Positions 1 through 9,052 of a DNA stretch of 64,000 nucleotides are shown in pieces (within the stretch, counting starts at the first letter, position 1; each line of letters begins with the position of its first letter). This stretch comes from Anaerostipes faecalis (GTDB lineage Bacteria > Bacillota > Clostridia > Lachnospirales > Lachnospiraceae). The notes under the pieces are model-generated. The model made no database searches. It saw only the letters and a list, made by a program, of their open reading frames with translations, and was not told the origin of the DNA. The stretch is taken from contig NZ_JABRXE010000002.1 in assembly GCF_018982945.1 (NCBI RefSeq), forward strand, positions 186,001-250,000. The letters run 5' to 3'. Made by a program: the position numbers and the translations under genes.

Positions 1-1496
1 ATCGTCAATGAATTTGGATTAATGTTCATAGTACCATCTTCTTCGTTATAAACACCTTTTTCTTCATCTACGATATTTTCATATAATCTTACTTCTGCCT
101 GAACTGCTGTAGGAACTGCTACCCAGTGAATGGTTCCTCTGACCTTTCTTCCATCAGGACTGTTGCCACCTTTAGATGCAGGATCATAAGTACAGTAAAC
201 TGTCGTTACATTTCCATCTTCATCAGCATCATATCCTGTACAGGTTACAAAATATGCATTCATAAGACGAACCTCGTTACCTACATAGAGGCGACGATAT
301 TTTTTCGGTTTCTCAATCTTGAAGTCTTCTCTTTCAATATATAATTCTTTACAGAATGGAACAGTTCTTGTTCCCATCTCTTCATTTTCCTGGTTATTCG
401 GCACTTCCACATATTCCATCTGATCATCTGGATAGTTTGTAATAACCAGTTTAATCGGATCTAGGATTGCTGCCATACGAGGTCTCTTTAACTTCAGATC
501 ATCACGGATACAATACTCAAGCATTGCATTATCCACTGAACTGTGACTCTTTGCTACTCCTACCAGTTCCATAAATTTACGGATAGCCTCAGGAGTATAT
601 CCTCTTCTTCTCAACGCAGACAATGAAACAAGTCTTGGATCATCCCATCCATCTACAACTCCATCTTCTACCAGTTTTTTAATATATCGTTTTCCAGTAA
701 CCACATTAGTCAGATATAATTTTGCAAATTCAATCTGCTTTGGCGGATTTTCAAATTCACATTCATTTACCACCCAGTCATATAATGGTCTATGATCTTC
801 AAACTCTAAAGTACAAATAGAATGTGTAATTCCCTCAAAAGCATCTTCCAATGGATGGGCAAAATCATACATTGGATAAATACACCACTTGTTACCTGTA
901 TTATGATGTTCCATTCTGGCAATACGATAGAGAATCGGATCTCTCATATTCATATTACCTGATGTCATATCAATTTTGGCACGAAGTACTTTACTTCCAT
1001 CCGGGAATTTACCATCACGCATATCACGGAATAACTGCAGATTTTCTTCCGGTGTACGATCTCGATATGGACTGTTCTTTCCAGGTTCTGTCAATGTTCC
1101 ACGATATTCACGGATCTGTTCCGGTGTCAGATCACATACATATGCTTTTCCTTTTTTGATCAGAAATTCCGCACATTCATACATTTTATCAAAATAATCT
1201 GACGCAAAATAAATGTGTTCTTTGTAATCTGCTCCAAGCCATTCTACATCTTCTTTGATAGATTGAACAAATTCCTCTTTTTCTTTTGTTGGATTGGTAT
1301 CATCAAATCGAAAATGAAATTCTCCATTATACTCCTGAGCCAATCCATAATTTAATAAAATAGACTTTGCATGACCAATGTGCAAATACCCATTTGGTTC
1401 TGGCGGGAATCTTGTAACCACTTTTTTACAATGTCCCTCTTCTATATCTTTATCAATAATCTGTTCTATAAAATTCTTTGATACAGTTTCTTCCAT
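1..1496 (-). CDS. glnS: Glutaminyl-tRNA synthetase (partial, C-terminus beyond window)
   Basis: Charges tRNA-Gln with glutamine in the cytoplasm (class I synthetase). The first 498 residues are inside the window; the stop lies off the left edge. The HIGH signature is in [15 protein letters not shown] (about residues 31-45), followed by FRFDDTNP, the form typical of GlnRS rather than bacterial GluRS. Toward the window edge the reading frame shows the anticodon-binding beta-barrel region ([14 protein letters not shown]). The ATG at 1496 has GGAGG a few bases upstream. It follows radA in the same direction but has its own sigma-A-like promoter in the 92-base gap. No T-box leader is visible. A bacterial GlnRS suggests that this organism charges tRNA-Gln directly, at least in part. 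Confidence 0.95.
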   Translation of the reverse strand, partial: MEETVSKNFIEQIIDKDIEEGHCKKVVTRFPPEPNGYLHIGHAKSILLNYGLAQEYNGEFHFRFDDTNPTKEKEEFVQSIKEDVEWLGADYKEHIYFASDYFDKMYECAEFLIKKGKAYVCDLTPEQIREYRGTLTEPGKNSPYRDRTPEENLQLFRDMRDGKFPDGSKVLRAKIDMTSGNMNMRDPILYRIARMEHHNTGNKWCIYPMYDFAHPLEDAFEGITHSICTLEFEDHRPLYDWVVNECEFENPPKQIEFAKLYLTNVVTGKRYIKKLVEDGVVDGWDDPRLVSLSALRRRGYTPEAIRKFMELVGVAKSHSSVDNAMLEYCIRDDLKLKRPRMAAILDPIKLVITNYPDDQMEYVEVPNNQENEEMGTRTVPFCKELYIEREDFKIEKPKKYRRLYVGNEVRLMNAYFVTCTGYDADEDGNVTTVYCTYDPASKGGNSPDGRKVRGTIHWVAVPTAVQAEVRLYENIVDEEKGVYNEEDGTMNINPNSLT

Positions 1497-1526
1497 GTCT
1501 GTCCTCCATATGATATTTCTTTCCTT

Positions 1527-1555
1527 ATCTTAAATTATCTGCACAATATAATCAA
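1527..1555 (-). promoter_or_regulatory. Sigma-A-type promoter for glnS
   Basis: On the minus strand, TTGATT and TAAGAT are separated by 17 bases. Transcription would start near 1520, leaving a leader of about 25 bases, too short for a T-box. Confidence 0.6.
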
Positions 1556-1588
1556 GTATATCTCCACATACTCTGTATTTTTCTCTTA

Positions 1589-2947
1589 TCAGCCAATTAA
1601 ATCCAAGGCTTCAAGAACATTTGATACGCCCATTAGTTTCATATTCGTGAAAATTTTTAATTGATCTACATTAGCCTGCGGCAGAATACATCTTTTAAAT
1701 CCCAGCTTTTCAGCTTCCTTTATTCTTGCTTCCCCGCCAGATACTCCACGAATTTCTCCAACCAGTCCTACTTCTCCAAAAATAATCGTATCCTGCGAAA
1801 TCGACATATTCTTGTAACTGGATGCAATAGCCATTATAACACCAAGATCAATTGCAGGTTCTCCAAGTCTCATTCCGCCTGCCAGATTCACATAGGCATC
1901 ACAGCCTCCCAGTTGTAATCCAACTCGTTTTTCCAATACAGCCATTAGAAGATTCACTCTGTTATAATCAATACCTACCGCTGTTCTTCTGGGCATCTGA
2001 AAACTGGTAGGTGAAATCAATGCCTGAATTTCAATTAAAATCGGTCTGGTTCCTTCCATGGAACAAACTACTACAGAGCCAGATGCATCTAATGGTCTAC
2101 CACTTAGCATGGTCTTAGAAGGATTCTCCACCTCCATCAGTCCATTTGAACACATTTCGAATACGCCTATTTCATTTGTTGAACCGAAACGATTTTTGAC
2201 ACCTCTTAAAATTCGATATACCGCTTCCCGCTCTCCTTCAAAATAAAGCACAGTATCTACCATATGTTCTAATGTTCTTGGACCCGCAACAACACCCTCT
2301 TTGGTTACATGTCCAACGATAAATACTGCAATATTCTCCTCTTTTGCAATTCGCATCATCTGTGATGTTACTTCCCGTACCTGGGACACACTTCCTGCTG
2401 CAGAAGATAATTCTTCACTGTACATAGTCTGAATAGAATCAATCACCACAAATTGTGGTTTAGTTTTCAGAATCGCACTGCAGATTGCATCTAAATCTGT
2501 CTCACAGAAAAGTAACATTTCCTGTTCAAATGTACCAATCCTTTCTGCGCGAATTTTAATCTGATGCATTGATTCTTCCCCGGATATATACAAGACTTTT
2601 CTACCCTGATTAGTAAGATTGCGGCATACCTGTAAAAGAAGAGTTGACTTTCCTATTCCAGGATCTCCACCTACCAGAGATAGAGAACCGGTCACAATTC
2701 CTCCTCCAAGTACACGATCTAATTCATGAATCCCTGTTGGAAATCGTTCTTCGTTTTGAACAGTAACCTCTGATATACTCATAGGAGAGGCAGAAGCCTT
2801 TACAGGCTTTGCCCCTCCTTTTTTGGCTGCTGTTATCTTTTCTTCTACAAAAGTATTCCATTGTTTACAGGCAGGACACTGTCCCATCCACTTGGAAGAT
2901 TCATGACCACATTCACTGCAAAAATATACGGTCTTTTGCTTTGCCAT
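1589..2947 (-). CDS. radA: DNA repair protein RadA
   Basis: RecA-like ATPase that helps process recombination intermediates (branch migration) during DNA repair. At 452 residues it has the usual family length. It starts with a C4 zinc finger (Cys10, Cys13, Cys24, Cys27), then a RecA core with Walker A GGDPGIGKST (93-102), the family-specific KNRFG motif in GVKNRFGSTNEIG, and a C-terminal Lon-protease-like domain. The start has GGGAGA upstream. It is the last gene of a gntR-clpC-small protein-radA run. A clpC-radA order is also known from Bacillus subtilis, where ctsR-mcsA-mcsB precede clpC; those three genes are absent here. Confidence 0.96.
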   Translation of the reverse strand: MAKQKTVYFCSECGHESSKWMGQCPACKQWNTFVEEKITAAKKGGAKPVKASASPMSISEVTVQNEERFPTGIHELDRVLGGGIVTGSLSLVGGDPGIGKSTLLLQVCRNLTNQGRKVLYISGEESMHQIKIRAERIGTFEQEMLLFCETDLDAICSAILKTKPQFVVIDSIQTMYSEELSSAAGSVSQVREVTSQMMRIAKEENIAVFIVGHVTKEGVVAGPRTLEHMVDTVLYFEGEREAVYRILRGVKNRFGSTNEIGVFEMCSNGLMEVENPSKTMLSGRPLDASGSVVVCSMEGTRPILIEIQALISPTSFQMPRRTAVGIDYNRVNLLMAVLEKRVGLQLGGCDAYVNLAGGMRLGEPAIDLGVIMAIASSYKNMSISQDTIIFGEVGLVGEIRGVSGGEARIKEAEKLGFKRCILPQANVDQLKIFTNMKLMGVSNVLEALDLIG

Positions 2948-2972
2948 AGATTCTCCCTGTCCTCTTATACTT

Positions 2973-3386
2973 TTATTGTTTCTTTACTCTTACTGAAACA
3001 GCTCTTCCTTCACTTAACTCTACTCCCATTGTTAATTTTCCGGCAAGGTTTGCTTTCATTGTTCCAATATTCGTATTATCAATATATACTTTATAATCCT
3101 GCTGTGGTTCCACCTCTAAAGTAACCTGAACATCACTGTCAGATTCTATATCAAATGCAACCCCATCTGTTGTAGCTACAAAATTATGTACTGCTGAACC
3201 AGGTACAGATTCAAAAATCAGCTGTCCATTCTTATCCAGCTTTGTCATTGTCTTAAATGTTTTAATTTTGTAGATATCTCCTTCAAATTCGATATCACCT
3301 TTTTTAGCTTTTGCTGCTAATGTGTAGTCACCAAAGCAAAGGGTTCCATTCTCTTCGCTGCGAAATAATTCAGTTACCACTGCCAT
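2973..3386 (-). CDS. Conserved small protein, function unknown
   Basis: A 137-residue protein between clpC and radA, preceded by a strong AGGAGG site. It has no signal peptide, membrane segment or catalytic motif I can name. The sequence alternates short beta-like stretches with glycine turns (LCFGDYTLAAKAKKGDIEFE, then VYIDNTNIGTMKANL), which suggests an all-beta fold. I recall similar Lachnospiraceae proteins carrying the label endosialidase in databases, but nothing here resembles a sialidase active site, so I give no function. It is 69 bases after clpC and 25 before radA, with no terminator between, so it is probably co-transcribed with stress and repair genes. Confidence 0.85.
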   Translation of the reverse strand: MAVVTELFRSEENGTLCFGDYTLAAKAKKGDIEFEGDIYKIKTFKTMTKLDKNGQLIFESVPGSAVHNFVATTDGVAFDIESDSDVQVTLEVEPQQDYKVYIDNTNIGTMKANLAGKLTMGVELSEGRAVSVRVKKQ

Positions 3387-3455
3387 TGTTTTATCCTCCT
3401 ATTAATGTTTGGTTACGCACCGTTTATACTTTTATTATTATATAATATTTCTTAT

Positions 3456-5918
3456 TTATTTACTAGCTTCCTTTACAGAAAATGTCAGTTTTTTATCTTT
3501 CTTACCAATAGTCATCTGACTGCCATTTTTTAATCTTCCTTCTAATATCCAGTCTGCAAGAACATCTTCAATTTCACTTTGAATGACTCTCCTAAGAGGT
3601 CTTGCTCCATAGTTCTCATCATAGCCTTTCTCTGCCAGCCAGTCCAGGGCACCTGGAGTTACTTTCAGGGAAATCTGATAACTGTTCATCAAACGACTTT
3701 TAACATCACTAATAAATAATTTTGCAATTTCTCTTACTTCTTCTTTTGTAAGCACTGCAAATACAATAGTTTCATCAATTCTATTGAGAAACTCTGGTCT
3801 GAAAATCTGTTTAACTTCTTCCATTACACCTTTAGTCATGATTTCATGATTCTTCTTTTTATCCATAGATGCAGCAAATCCCAACTGTTTTGGTGCAATA
3901 ATACGATTGGCACCTGCATTGGATGTCATAATAATCACTGTATTTTTAAAATCTACCTGTCTTCCGTTGGAATCTGTAATATGTCCATCATCAAGTACCT
4001 GAAGAAGAATATTAAATACATCAGGATGTGCTTTTTCAATTTCATCAAATAGAATAACAGAATATGGATGCCTTCGAATCTGCTCACTTAGCTGTCCTCC
4101 TTCACCAAATCCTACATATCCTGGAGGAGATCCGATAATCTTTGACACACTATGCTTTTCCATATATTCTGACATATCTACACGAATCAGGTCCTCTTCC
4201 CGTCCGAACATTGCTTTTGCCAGTGTTTTAGATAATTCTGTCTTACCAACTCCTGTTGGACCAAGAAACAGGAATGATCCAATTGGGCGCTTTGGATCTT
4301 TTAATCCAACTCTGCTTCTTTTGATTGCTTTTGCCACAGCTTTAACCGCCTGGTCCTGTCCAATCACCTGCTTGTGCAATTCTTTTTCCAGATTACGAAG
4401 ACGTTCCAGATCTCCTTTTTTCAACTGATTAACAGGAATTTTTGTCCACAAAGCAATTATATTTTCAACATCTTCTTCATTAATCTCAGGAATAATATTC
4501 TGCTTTTTGTTTATTCTTTTAATTTTGCTGTCTAAAGCTTTCTGCAGTTTCAGTTTTTCTTCTTTAATTTTTCTGGCTTTTACCATATCCCCGTCAGAGA
4601 TTGCTTCTTCTGTTTGTTGCACCAGCATTTCGATCTGGTTTTTTTCCTCATAAAAATCTTCAGAATTTTTCAACAGTCCCATACGTTTCCTTGCACATGC
4701 TTCATCTAATAAATCAATTGCTTTATCTGGCAGAAAACGGTCACTGATATACCGATCTGATAATGTAACCATAAAATTTATAATCTCATCTGGTACCAGC
4801 ACTCTATGATAATCCTCAAATCTGTATTTTAATCCTTTTAAAATCGTCACAGTCTGTTGAATGGATGGTTCTTCAATTCTAACCGGCTGAAATCTTCTTA
4901 CAAGCGCTGCATCTTTTTCAAAATACTTTGTATATTCCTCGCTGGTAGTTGCCCCGATCAGCTGAAAATCTCCTCTTGCCAATGCAGGTTTTAATATATT
5001 GGATGCATCCATTGCCCCTTCTGAGCCACCTGCTCCAATCATTGTATGAATCTCATCTATAAATAAAATAATTGACGGATCCTCTGTTACTTCCGTAACG
5101 ATTCTCTTCATACGCTCTTCAAATTCTCCACGATATTTTGTTCCCGCAATGACCCTTGTCAAATCTAATGAAAGAATTCTCTTATTTTTCAAAAGTGATG
5201 GTACCATACCACTTGAGATTTTCTGTGCCAATCCCTCTACAATTGCTGTTTTACCAACACCAGGATCTCCGATAAGACATGGATTATTCTTGGTGCGACG
5301 GCTTAAAACCTGCATTAGACGTTCCAGTTCTTCTATCCTTCCAATAACAGGATCCAGCTGTCCTTCTAAAGCCTTTTCTGTCAGGTCAGTGCTGTACTGC
5401 TCCAGTATAGTATCTCCTGATCCCTCTCCCTCATAAATATCTGAATTGATTGCTTCTGTAAACTCCGCTTTGGCGACTTTATAATCCATTCCTGCCGTCA
5501 CAAGGATATCTGTATAGATTCCATCCAGTGCAATCTTATTCTTTTTTAACACTTCCAGTGCTTCATTATCTCCATCTCGAACCATAGCCATTAAAATATG
5601 TTCTGTTCCAATAGCATCACATCCATATTTTAATGCAGTTTCACCTGCAATTTCTAAAATTGCTTCGCTTTTTGGGGTAAGAGAGGCTTTTCTTCTTCCA
5701 TCTTGAGGTCGAGTTGCCTTTTGCTGCACAAATTCCTCCAGCATATCTCTGGTAAGACCATGCATTTTTAATGCTTCACTGGCTAAAGATCCATCAGTCC
5801 CGTATAATCCGAGAATCAGAAAAATACTGCTAATATCTTTAAATCCCAGATATTTTGCAATTTCTTTTCCTTCTTCTATAGCTCTTGCAGCAAGTTTGGT
5901 AAATGGTAATCTGTTCAT
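3456..5918 (-). CDS. clpC: Clp protease ATPase subunit ClpC-like
   Basis: AAA+ unfoldase that feeds proteins to ClpP and aids stress proteostasis. The 820 residues contain an N-terminal double Clp-N domain (about 1-145), the first AAA module with Walker A GDPGVGKT and Walker B FIDEIHTM, a short coiled middle region (about 410-480) of ClpC rather than ClpB size, and a second AAA module with GPTGVGKTELSK and LFDEIEKAHPDVF. The C-terminal D2-small domain ends in a basic segment. The ATG overlaps the stop of the gntR gene in an ATGA, so the two are translationally coupled. No mcsA or mcsB is present, so the adaptor and arginine-kinase system of Bacillus is not encoded beside it. clpP itself is at 49.6 kb. 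Confidence 0.93.
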   Translation of the reverse strand: MNRLPFTKLAARAIEEGKEIAKYLGFKDISSIFLILGLYGTDGSLASEALKMHGLTRDMLEEFVQQKATRPQDGRRKASLTPKSEAILEIAGETALKYGCDAIGTEHILMAMVRDGDNEALEVLKKNKIALDGIYTDILVTAGMDYKVAKAEFTEAINSDIYEGEGSGDTILEQYSTDLTEKALEGQLDPVIGRIEELERLMQVLSRRTKNNPCLIGDPGVGKTAIVEGLAQKISSGMVPSLLKNKRILSLDLTRVIAGTKYRGEFEERMKRIVTEVTEDPSIILFIDEIHTMIGAGGSEGAMDASNILKPALARGDFQLIGATTSEEYTKYFEKDAALVRRFQPVRIEEPSIQQTVTILKGLKYRFEDYHRVLVPDEIINFMVTLSDRYISDRFLPDKAIDLLDEACARKRMGLLKNSEDFYEEKNQIEMLVQQTEEAISDGDMVKARKIKEEKLKLQKALDSKIKRINKKQNIIPEINEEDVENIIALWTKIPVNQLKKGDLERLRNLEKELHKQVIGQDQAVKAVAKAIKRSRVGLKDPKRPIGSFLFLGPTGVGKTELSKTLAKAMFGREEDLIRVDMSEYMEKHSVSKIIGSPPGYVGFGEGGQLSEQIRRHPYSVILFDEIEKAHPDVFNILLQVLDDGHITDSNGRQVDFKNTVIIMTSNAGANRIIAPKQLGFAASMDKKKNHEIMTKGVMEEVKQIFRPEFLNRIDETIVFAVLTKEEVREIAKLFISDVKSRLMNSYQISLKVTPGALDWLAEKGYDENYGARPLRRVIQSEIEDVLADWILEGRLKNGSQMTIGKKDKKLTFSVKEASK

Positions 5919-6304
5919 AATCCCTCCTGATTTCTATCTAGCTTTTGATACATGCAGTCAACAAGATAACACATCTCTTCTTTCGTAATCCCCTTGCAGA
6001 CAGCTTCTGCAACCAGCAGCTGGAGATTCTCTCCAATTGCTTCCAGTTCTTTTTGTTTCTCTAAAGTTTCAACGCTGACTACTGCACCTTTTCTTCGGTC
6101 TAATTTCAAATATCCTTCTTCTCTTAAAATAGCATATGCTTTATTTACAGTATGCATGTTTACACCTAATATCTGTGCCAGCTGACGTACAGAAGGAAGT
6201 GATTCACCATCTGCAAATTCTTCACATGCTATTCCTAATATAATCTGATTTCGAAGCTGGACATAGATTGCTTCATCACTATTGAAATCAATCTCCAATA
6301 CCAT
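5915..6304 (-). CDS. GntR-family (YtrA-like) transcriptional regulator
   Basis: A 129-residue DNA-binding protein with a GntR winged helix-turn-helix (about 8-75; SLPSVRQLAQILGVNMHTVN is the recognition region) and a short helical C-terminus, the architecture of the small YtrA subgroup. The ATG at 6304 is chosen because GAAGGGA lies 7 bases before it; the frame is open two codons further up to a TTG. It overlaps clpC by 4 bases, so it probably controls clpC in the place where ctsR often stands. A near-perfect 17-base inverted repeat lies over its own promoter, consistent with autoregulation. YtrA-type regulators usually control transporters, so coupling to clpC is unusual. Confidence 0.9.
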   Translation of the reverse strand: MVLEIDFNSDEAIYVQLRNQIILGIACEEFADGESLPSVRQLAQILGVNMHTVNKAYAILREEGYLKLDRRKGAVVSVETLEKQKELEAIGENLQLLVAEAVCKGITKEEMCYLVDCMYQKLDRNQEGL

Positions 6305-6347
6305 ATGCAATCCCTTCTTTCTATTTTTTACTTTTCTTTAGTTTGTG

Positions 6348-6384
6348 TTATACTCAGACTATAATAAAAGGCACAGCCTGTCAA
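6348..6384 (-). promoter_or_regulatory. gntR-clpC promoter with 17-base operator-like inverted repeat
   Basis: A consensus -35 TTGACA lies at 6379-6384. The -10 region (TATAGT at a 15-base spacing or TAGTCT at 17) overlaps TTATAGTCTGAGTATAA (6348-6364), an inverted repeat with 7 of 8 arm positions matching around a central base. That is where a repressor such as the adjacent GntR protein would block polymerase. Confidence 0.6.
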
Positions 6385-6390
6385 GAAAAA

Positions 6391-6423
6391 AAAGATCACA
6401 GACAATTCTTGTCCATGATCTTT
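6391..6423 (-). terminator. Intrinsic terminator after the permease operon
   Basis: A stem of about 15 pairs (two G-U) closes a 3-base loop and is followed by eight T on the minus strand. It lies just past the permease stop. An A-run on the other side means it could also act on the plus strand. Confidence 0.8.
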
Positions 6424-6436
6424 ACTCATACTATTT

Positions 6437-7843
6437 CTAATTTGCAATTCCTCTTTTTCTTCGAGTCGCATAATACATGCTATTTTCCATAGCCATAACT
6501 TTTTCAACCGGCACGCTTTTAAACACTGGAAGCTTCATTTTATATTTAATCCAGAAAAATGCGTATACTGCCAATATTCCAAAAACTACAATAGTCAAAA
6601 GCCATATGGTATGTTTTTCTGTTGGATCAGTAGAAATATTTAAAATCATATAAACTGTACCCAGAATTCCAATAATCTGTAAAATTCCTCCACCTGGACT
6701 TTTGAAAGAACGAGGTGCTTTAGGAAGCCTCTTCCTTAGGATTAATACATCAATATGTGCAAAAATATAAGAAATCATCCAAAATACTGATCCCACTAAA
6801 ATCATGAAACTGATGGCATCTGTAGAACCATTACTTGCAATGGCAAACACTGTAATGGCAATACTGACAAACCATACTCCAACATATGGAACTCCATTTT
6901 TATTAGTCTTTGCAAAACACTGTGGCATCATATTCATCTTTGCCATTCCCTGACATATACTAGATAGCCCCTGCACCCCGGAATTCTGAGAGCTTATAAC
7001 TGCCAGAGCTGCAACAAATGCCATCCAGATTTTTCCTGGCTGTCCAAGAAGTTTTACGCCATATAACAGATGTGGTGCTGCAGAGTCCGCCAGTTCTCCC
7101 CAATCTGTATAATTATGAAATCCAAGTACCAGTATAGACTGAACAAGACAAATTAATGCCAGACCAAGCATCATTCCCAAAGGTACATTTCTCTTAGCAT
7201 TTTTTACCTCTTTTGAAATCGGTATTGCATATTCTGCACCAATGAACAGCCAAAATGCAACTGCTGTCATAGAAATGACAGATTTAAAATCGGTTGCCAT
7301 ACTCCATGGCTGATGGACCATTTTTCCTGTTCCTAATCCCAATGCTCCCATAAGCCCCATCAGAGCCATAGAACCAATCAGCAGATACGCAACCAGATCC
7401 TGAATCTTAGCGAACATATCCACACCTCTTAAATTTGCAATCAGCAACACTACCGTCATCACAAGAGTATAAATAATTCGCGGAATCGGCAGATGAAATG
7501 TCTGTTCCATTGCATAAGCAAAAATTGATGCCTCTACTCCTGATGAAAGAACATTACACAGAAGATATCCTCCTACCATTGATATAAGCGTTGGGAAGGG
7601 TCCCATACTTGCCAGTGTATATTGTGCCAGTCCTCCTGTTGTATTCGGCATTAAAGCATTTAACTCTGAAAGTGATGCCACTGTTGTCATATTTAAAAGA
7701 CAGGCCATAATCATTGCAAAAATAAATACAACACCTATGGTTCCAGCACCTTGTCCTAAAGAAACCAGACAGCTGGTAGCAATAACCAATCCTACGGAAA
7801 CCGAAACAACATTTCTTAATCCCAGTTTTTTTTCATTTTCCAT
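6437..7843 (-). CDS. APC-superfamily amino-acid permease
   Basis: Integral membrane amino-acid transporter or antiporter of the APC family, 468 residues with about twelve hydrophobic segments. The first helix has the GLVIATSCLVSLGQGAG loop typical of substrate-binding TM1, and SGVEASIFAYAMEQ and AVAFWLFIGAEYAIPISKEV follow in the core. The ATG at 7843 is used because GGAGG sits 8 bases upstream; an in-frame TTG lies four codons earlier. It is the last gene of an operon with an ornithine-cyclodeaminase-like enzyme, an AraC regulator and a P-II protein. From that context I infer transport of a basic or aromatic amino acid or derived amine, possibly gated by P-II. The substrate cannot be read from the sequence. 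Confidence 0.9.
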   Translation of the reverse strand: MENEKKLGLRNVVSVSVGLVIATSCLVSLGQGAGTIGVVFIFAMIMACLLNMTTVASLSELNALMPNTTGGLAQYTLASMGPFPTLISMVGGYLLCNVLSSGVEASIFAYAMEQTFHLPIPRIIYTLVMTVVLLIANLRGVDMFAKIQDLVAYLLIGSMALMGLMGALGLGTGKMVHQPWSMATDFKSVISMTAVAFWLFIGAEYAIPISKEVKNAKRNVPLGMMLGLALICLVQSILVLGFHNYTDWGELADSAAPHLLYGVKLLGQPGKIWMAFVAALAVISSQNSGVQGLSSICQGMAKMNMMPQCFAKTNKNGVPYVGVWFVSIAITVFAIASNGSTDAISFMILVGSVFWMISYIFAHIDVLILRKRLPKAPRSFKSPGGGILQIIGILGTVYMILNISTDPTEKHTIWLLTIVVFGILAVYAFFWIKYKMKLPVFKSVPVEKVMAMENSMYYATRRKRGIAN

Positions 7844-7855
7844 ATGCGCCTCCAA

Positions 7856-8200
7856 CTATAATGCATCTATTCCCTCATCACCGGTTCTCACTCTGATTAC
7901 ATTATCAATACCATATACAAAAATCTTTCCATCTCCGATATGTCCTGTATATAATTCATGTTTTACAATTTCGACAATTTCATCAACCTTTTCTTTTTCA
8001 ACAACAATACTAATCTGCTGTTTAGGAAGCAATTCCATTTCATAATCATCGTCTACTTCGTATTCACGGGTTCCTTTTTCAATTCCGCATCCCAATACCT
8101 GAGTTACCGTCATTCCACGCACTCCAGCTTTACTTAAAACTGCTTTTAGATTTGGTAATTTTGACATTCCTGTAATAATTTCAATTTTTGATAAACTCAT
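7856..8200 (-). CDS. P-II family nitrogen/signal-transduction protein
   Basis: Small trimeric regulator that senses ATP/ADP and 2-oxoglutarate. It has 114 residues, the family length. The C-terminal half is canonical: B-loop and neighbours GHIGDGKIFVYGIDNVIRVR match GlnB/GlnK closely. The T-loop region (about 38-60, EKGTREYEVDDDYEMELLPK) is present, but acidic and without the usual RGAEY uridylylation context. GlnK genes normally sit next to an ammonium transporter; here the next gene is an amino-acid permease, starting 12 bases after the stop. A reasonable inference is that this P-II controls that permease. AGGAGG precedes the ATG. Confidence 0.92.
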   Translation of the reverse strand: MSLSKIEIITGMSKLPNLKAVLSKAGVRGMTVTQVLGCGIEKGTREYEVDDDYEMELLPKQQISIVVEKEKVDEIVEIVKHELYTGHIGDGKIFVYGIDNVIRVRTGDEGIDAL

Positions 8201-8201
8201 A

Positions 8202-9032
8202 TCAAAGTCCTCCTGTGTTTTTCTTTTTATTATTTAGTAATTGCAAATATATTTCCGGCGTCATACCAGCAAAGGATTTAAAATCTTTTATCATATGAGA
8301 TTGATCATAATATCCGCATGATGAGGCCATTTCCTCCATTTCACTGGATTTCCCCATTACATCCATTTGTTTTAATAAATTCTGAAATCGTACAAATCGT
8401 TCAAATACTTTTGGACTGATTCCATGAACTTTTTTAAATACTCTTCTTATATAGCATTCAGTATAACTGGTTTCATCAGCCAGTTGTTTTATACTGATAT
8501 TTCCATGACTTTCGTAAATTCGTCTTTGAATATAATTTTCCAACAACATAGTTGGATCATTTTGCTGGAAGCCTTCTTCCTGATTCACTAAATACTTTTT
8601 TAAAAAAATATGTGCACGATTTCTCAGACTATCTTGTTCCTGCAATTCTTCTGTTAAATGATCTCCAAAATTGTTACCATCAATTTCCAAATCTTTATCA
8701 ATGATCTGTTGAATCACTAATTCCTTTGGTAAAATACATTTTCCCGGCTGAAAGCGAACACCAAAGTATGTTTTTCCTTCAGTCAACGGCCAGTTTTTTG
8801 CCTGTAATACTGTTCCACCAATGTACGTTCGAACATTGTTCTGACCAATATCGAAAAGGAGATCCACACTTCCATCTGGAACTGCCTGAATCTGCTTCTC
8901 AGACTCATGTTCTATTGTAAACTCATAAAAATGAGAAATTCCATATTTTCTTTGCACCATTGAATGATATTTACTTGTATACATAGAAACATATGGCTGT
9001 ACCATAACATCATATGGCACTTCTTTTTCCAT
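8202..9032 (-). CDS. AraC-family transcriptional regulator
   Basis: A 276-residue regulator with an N-terminal ligand/dimerisation region (PDGSVDLLFDI and GVRFQPG are characteristic of one AraC group) and a C-terminal double helix-turn-helix (about 165-270; NISIKQLADETSYTECYIRR, then SCGYYDQSHMIKDFKSFAGM). The ATG at 9032 is preferred, with AAGGAG 8 bases before it; a GTG three codons earlier overlaps that site. It lies inside the operon, 20 bases after the cyclodeaminase-like gene and one base before the P-II gene, so it is likely a local regulator responding to the substrate of the enzyme or permease. Confidence 0.92.
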   Translation of the reverse strand: MEKEVPYDVMVQPYVSMYTSKYHSMVQRKYGISHFYEFTIEHESEKQIQAVPDGSVDLLFDIGQNNVRTYIGGTVLQAKNWPLTEGKTYFGVRFQPGKCILPKELVIQQIIDKDLEIDGNNFGDHLTEELQEQDSLRNRAHIFLKKYLVNQEEGFQQNDPTMLLENYIQRRIYESHGNISIKQLADETSYTECYIRRVFKKVHGISPKVFERFVRFQNLLKQMDVMGKSSEMEEMASSCGYYDQSHMIKDFKSFAGMTPEIYLQLLNNKKKNTGGL

Positions 9033-9052
9033 AGCATTCACTCCTTCTGAAT

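Noticed and set aside
851-1159. Plus-strand frame of about 100 residues inside glnS
   Set aside because: Opposite strand of a clear synthetase reading frame; no supporting start signals.
1497-1588. T-box leader of glnS
   Set aside because: The gap is too short and has a simple promoter.
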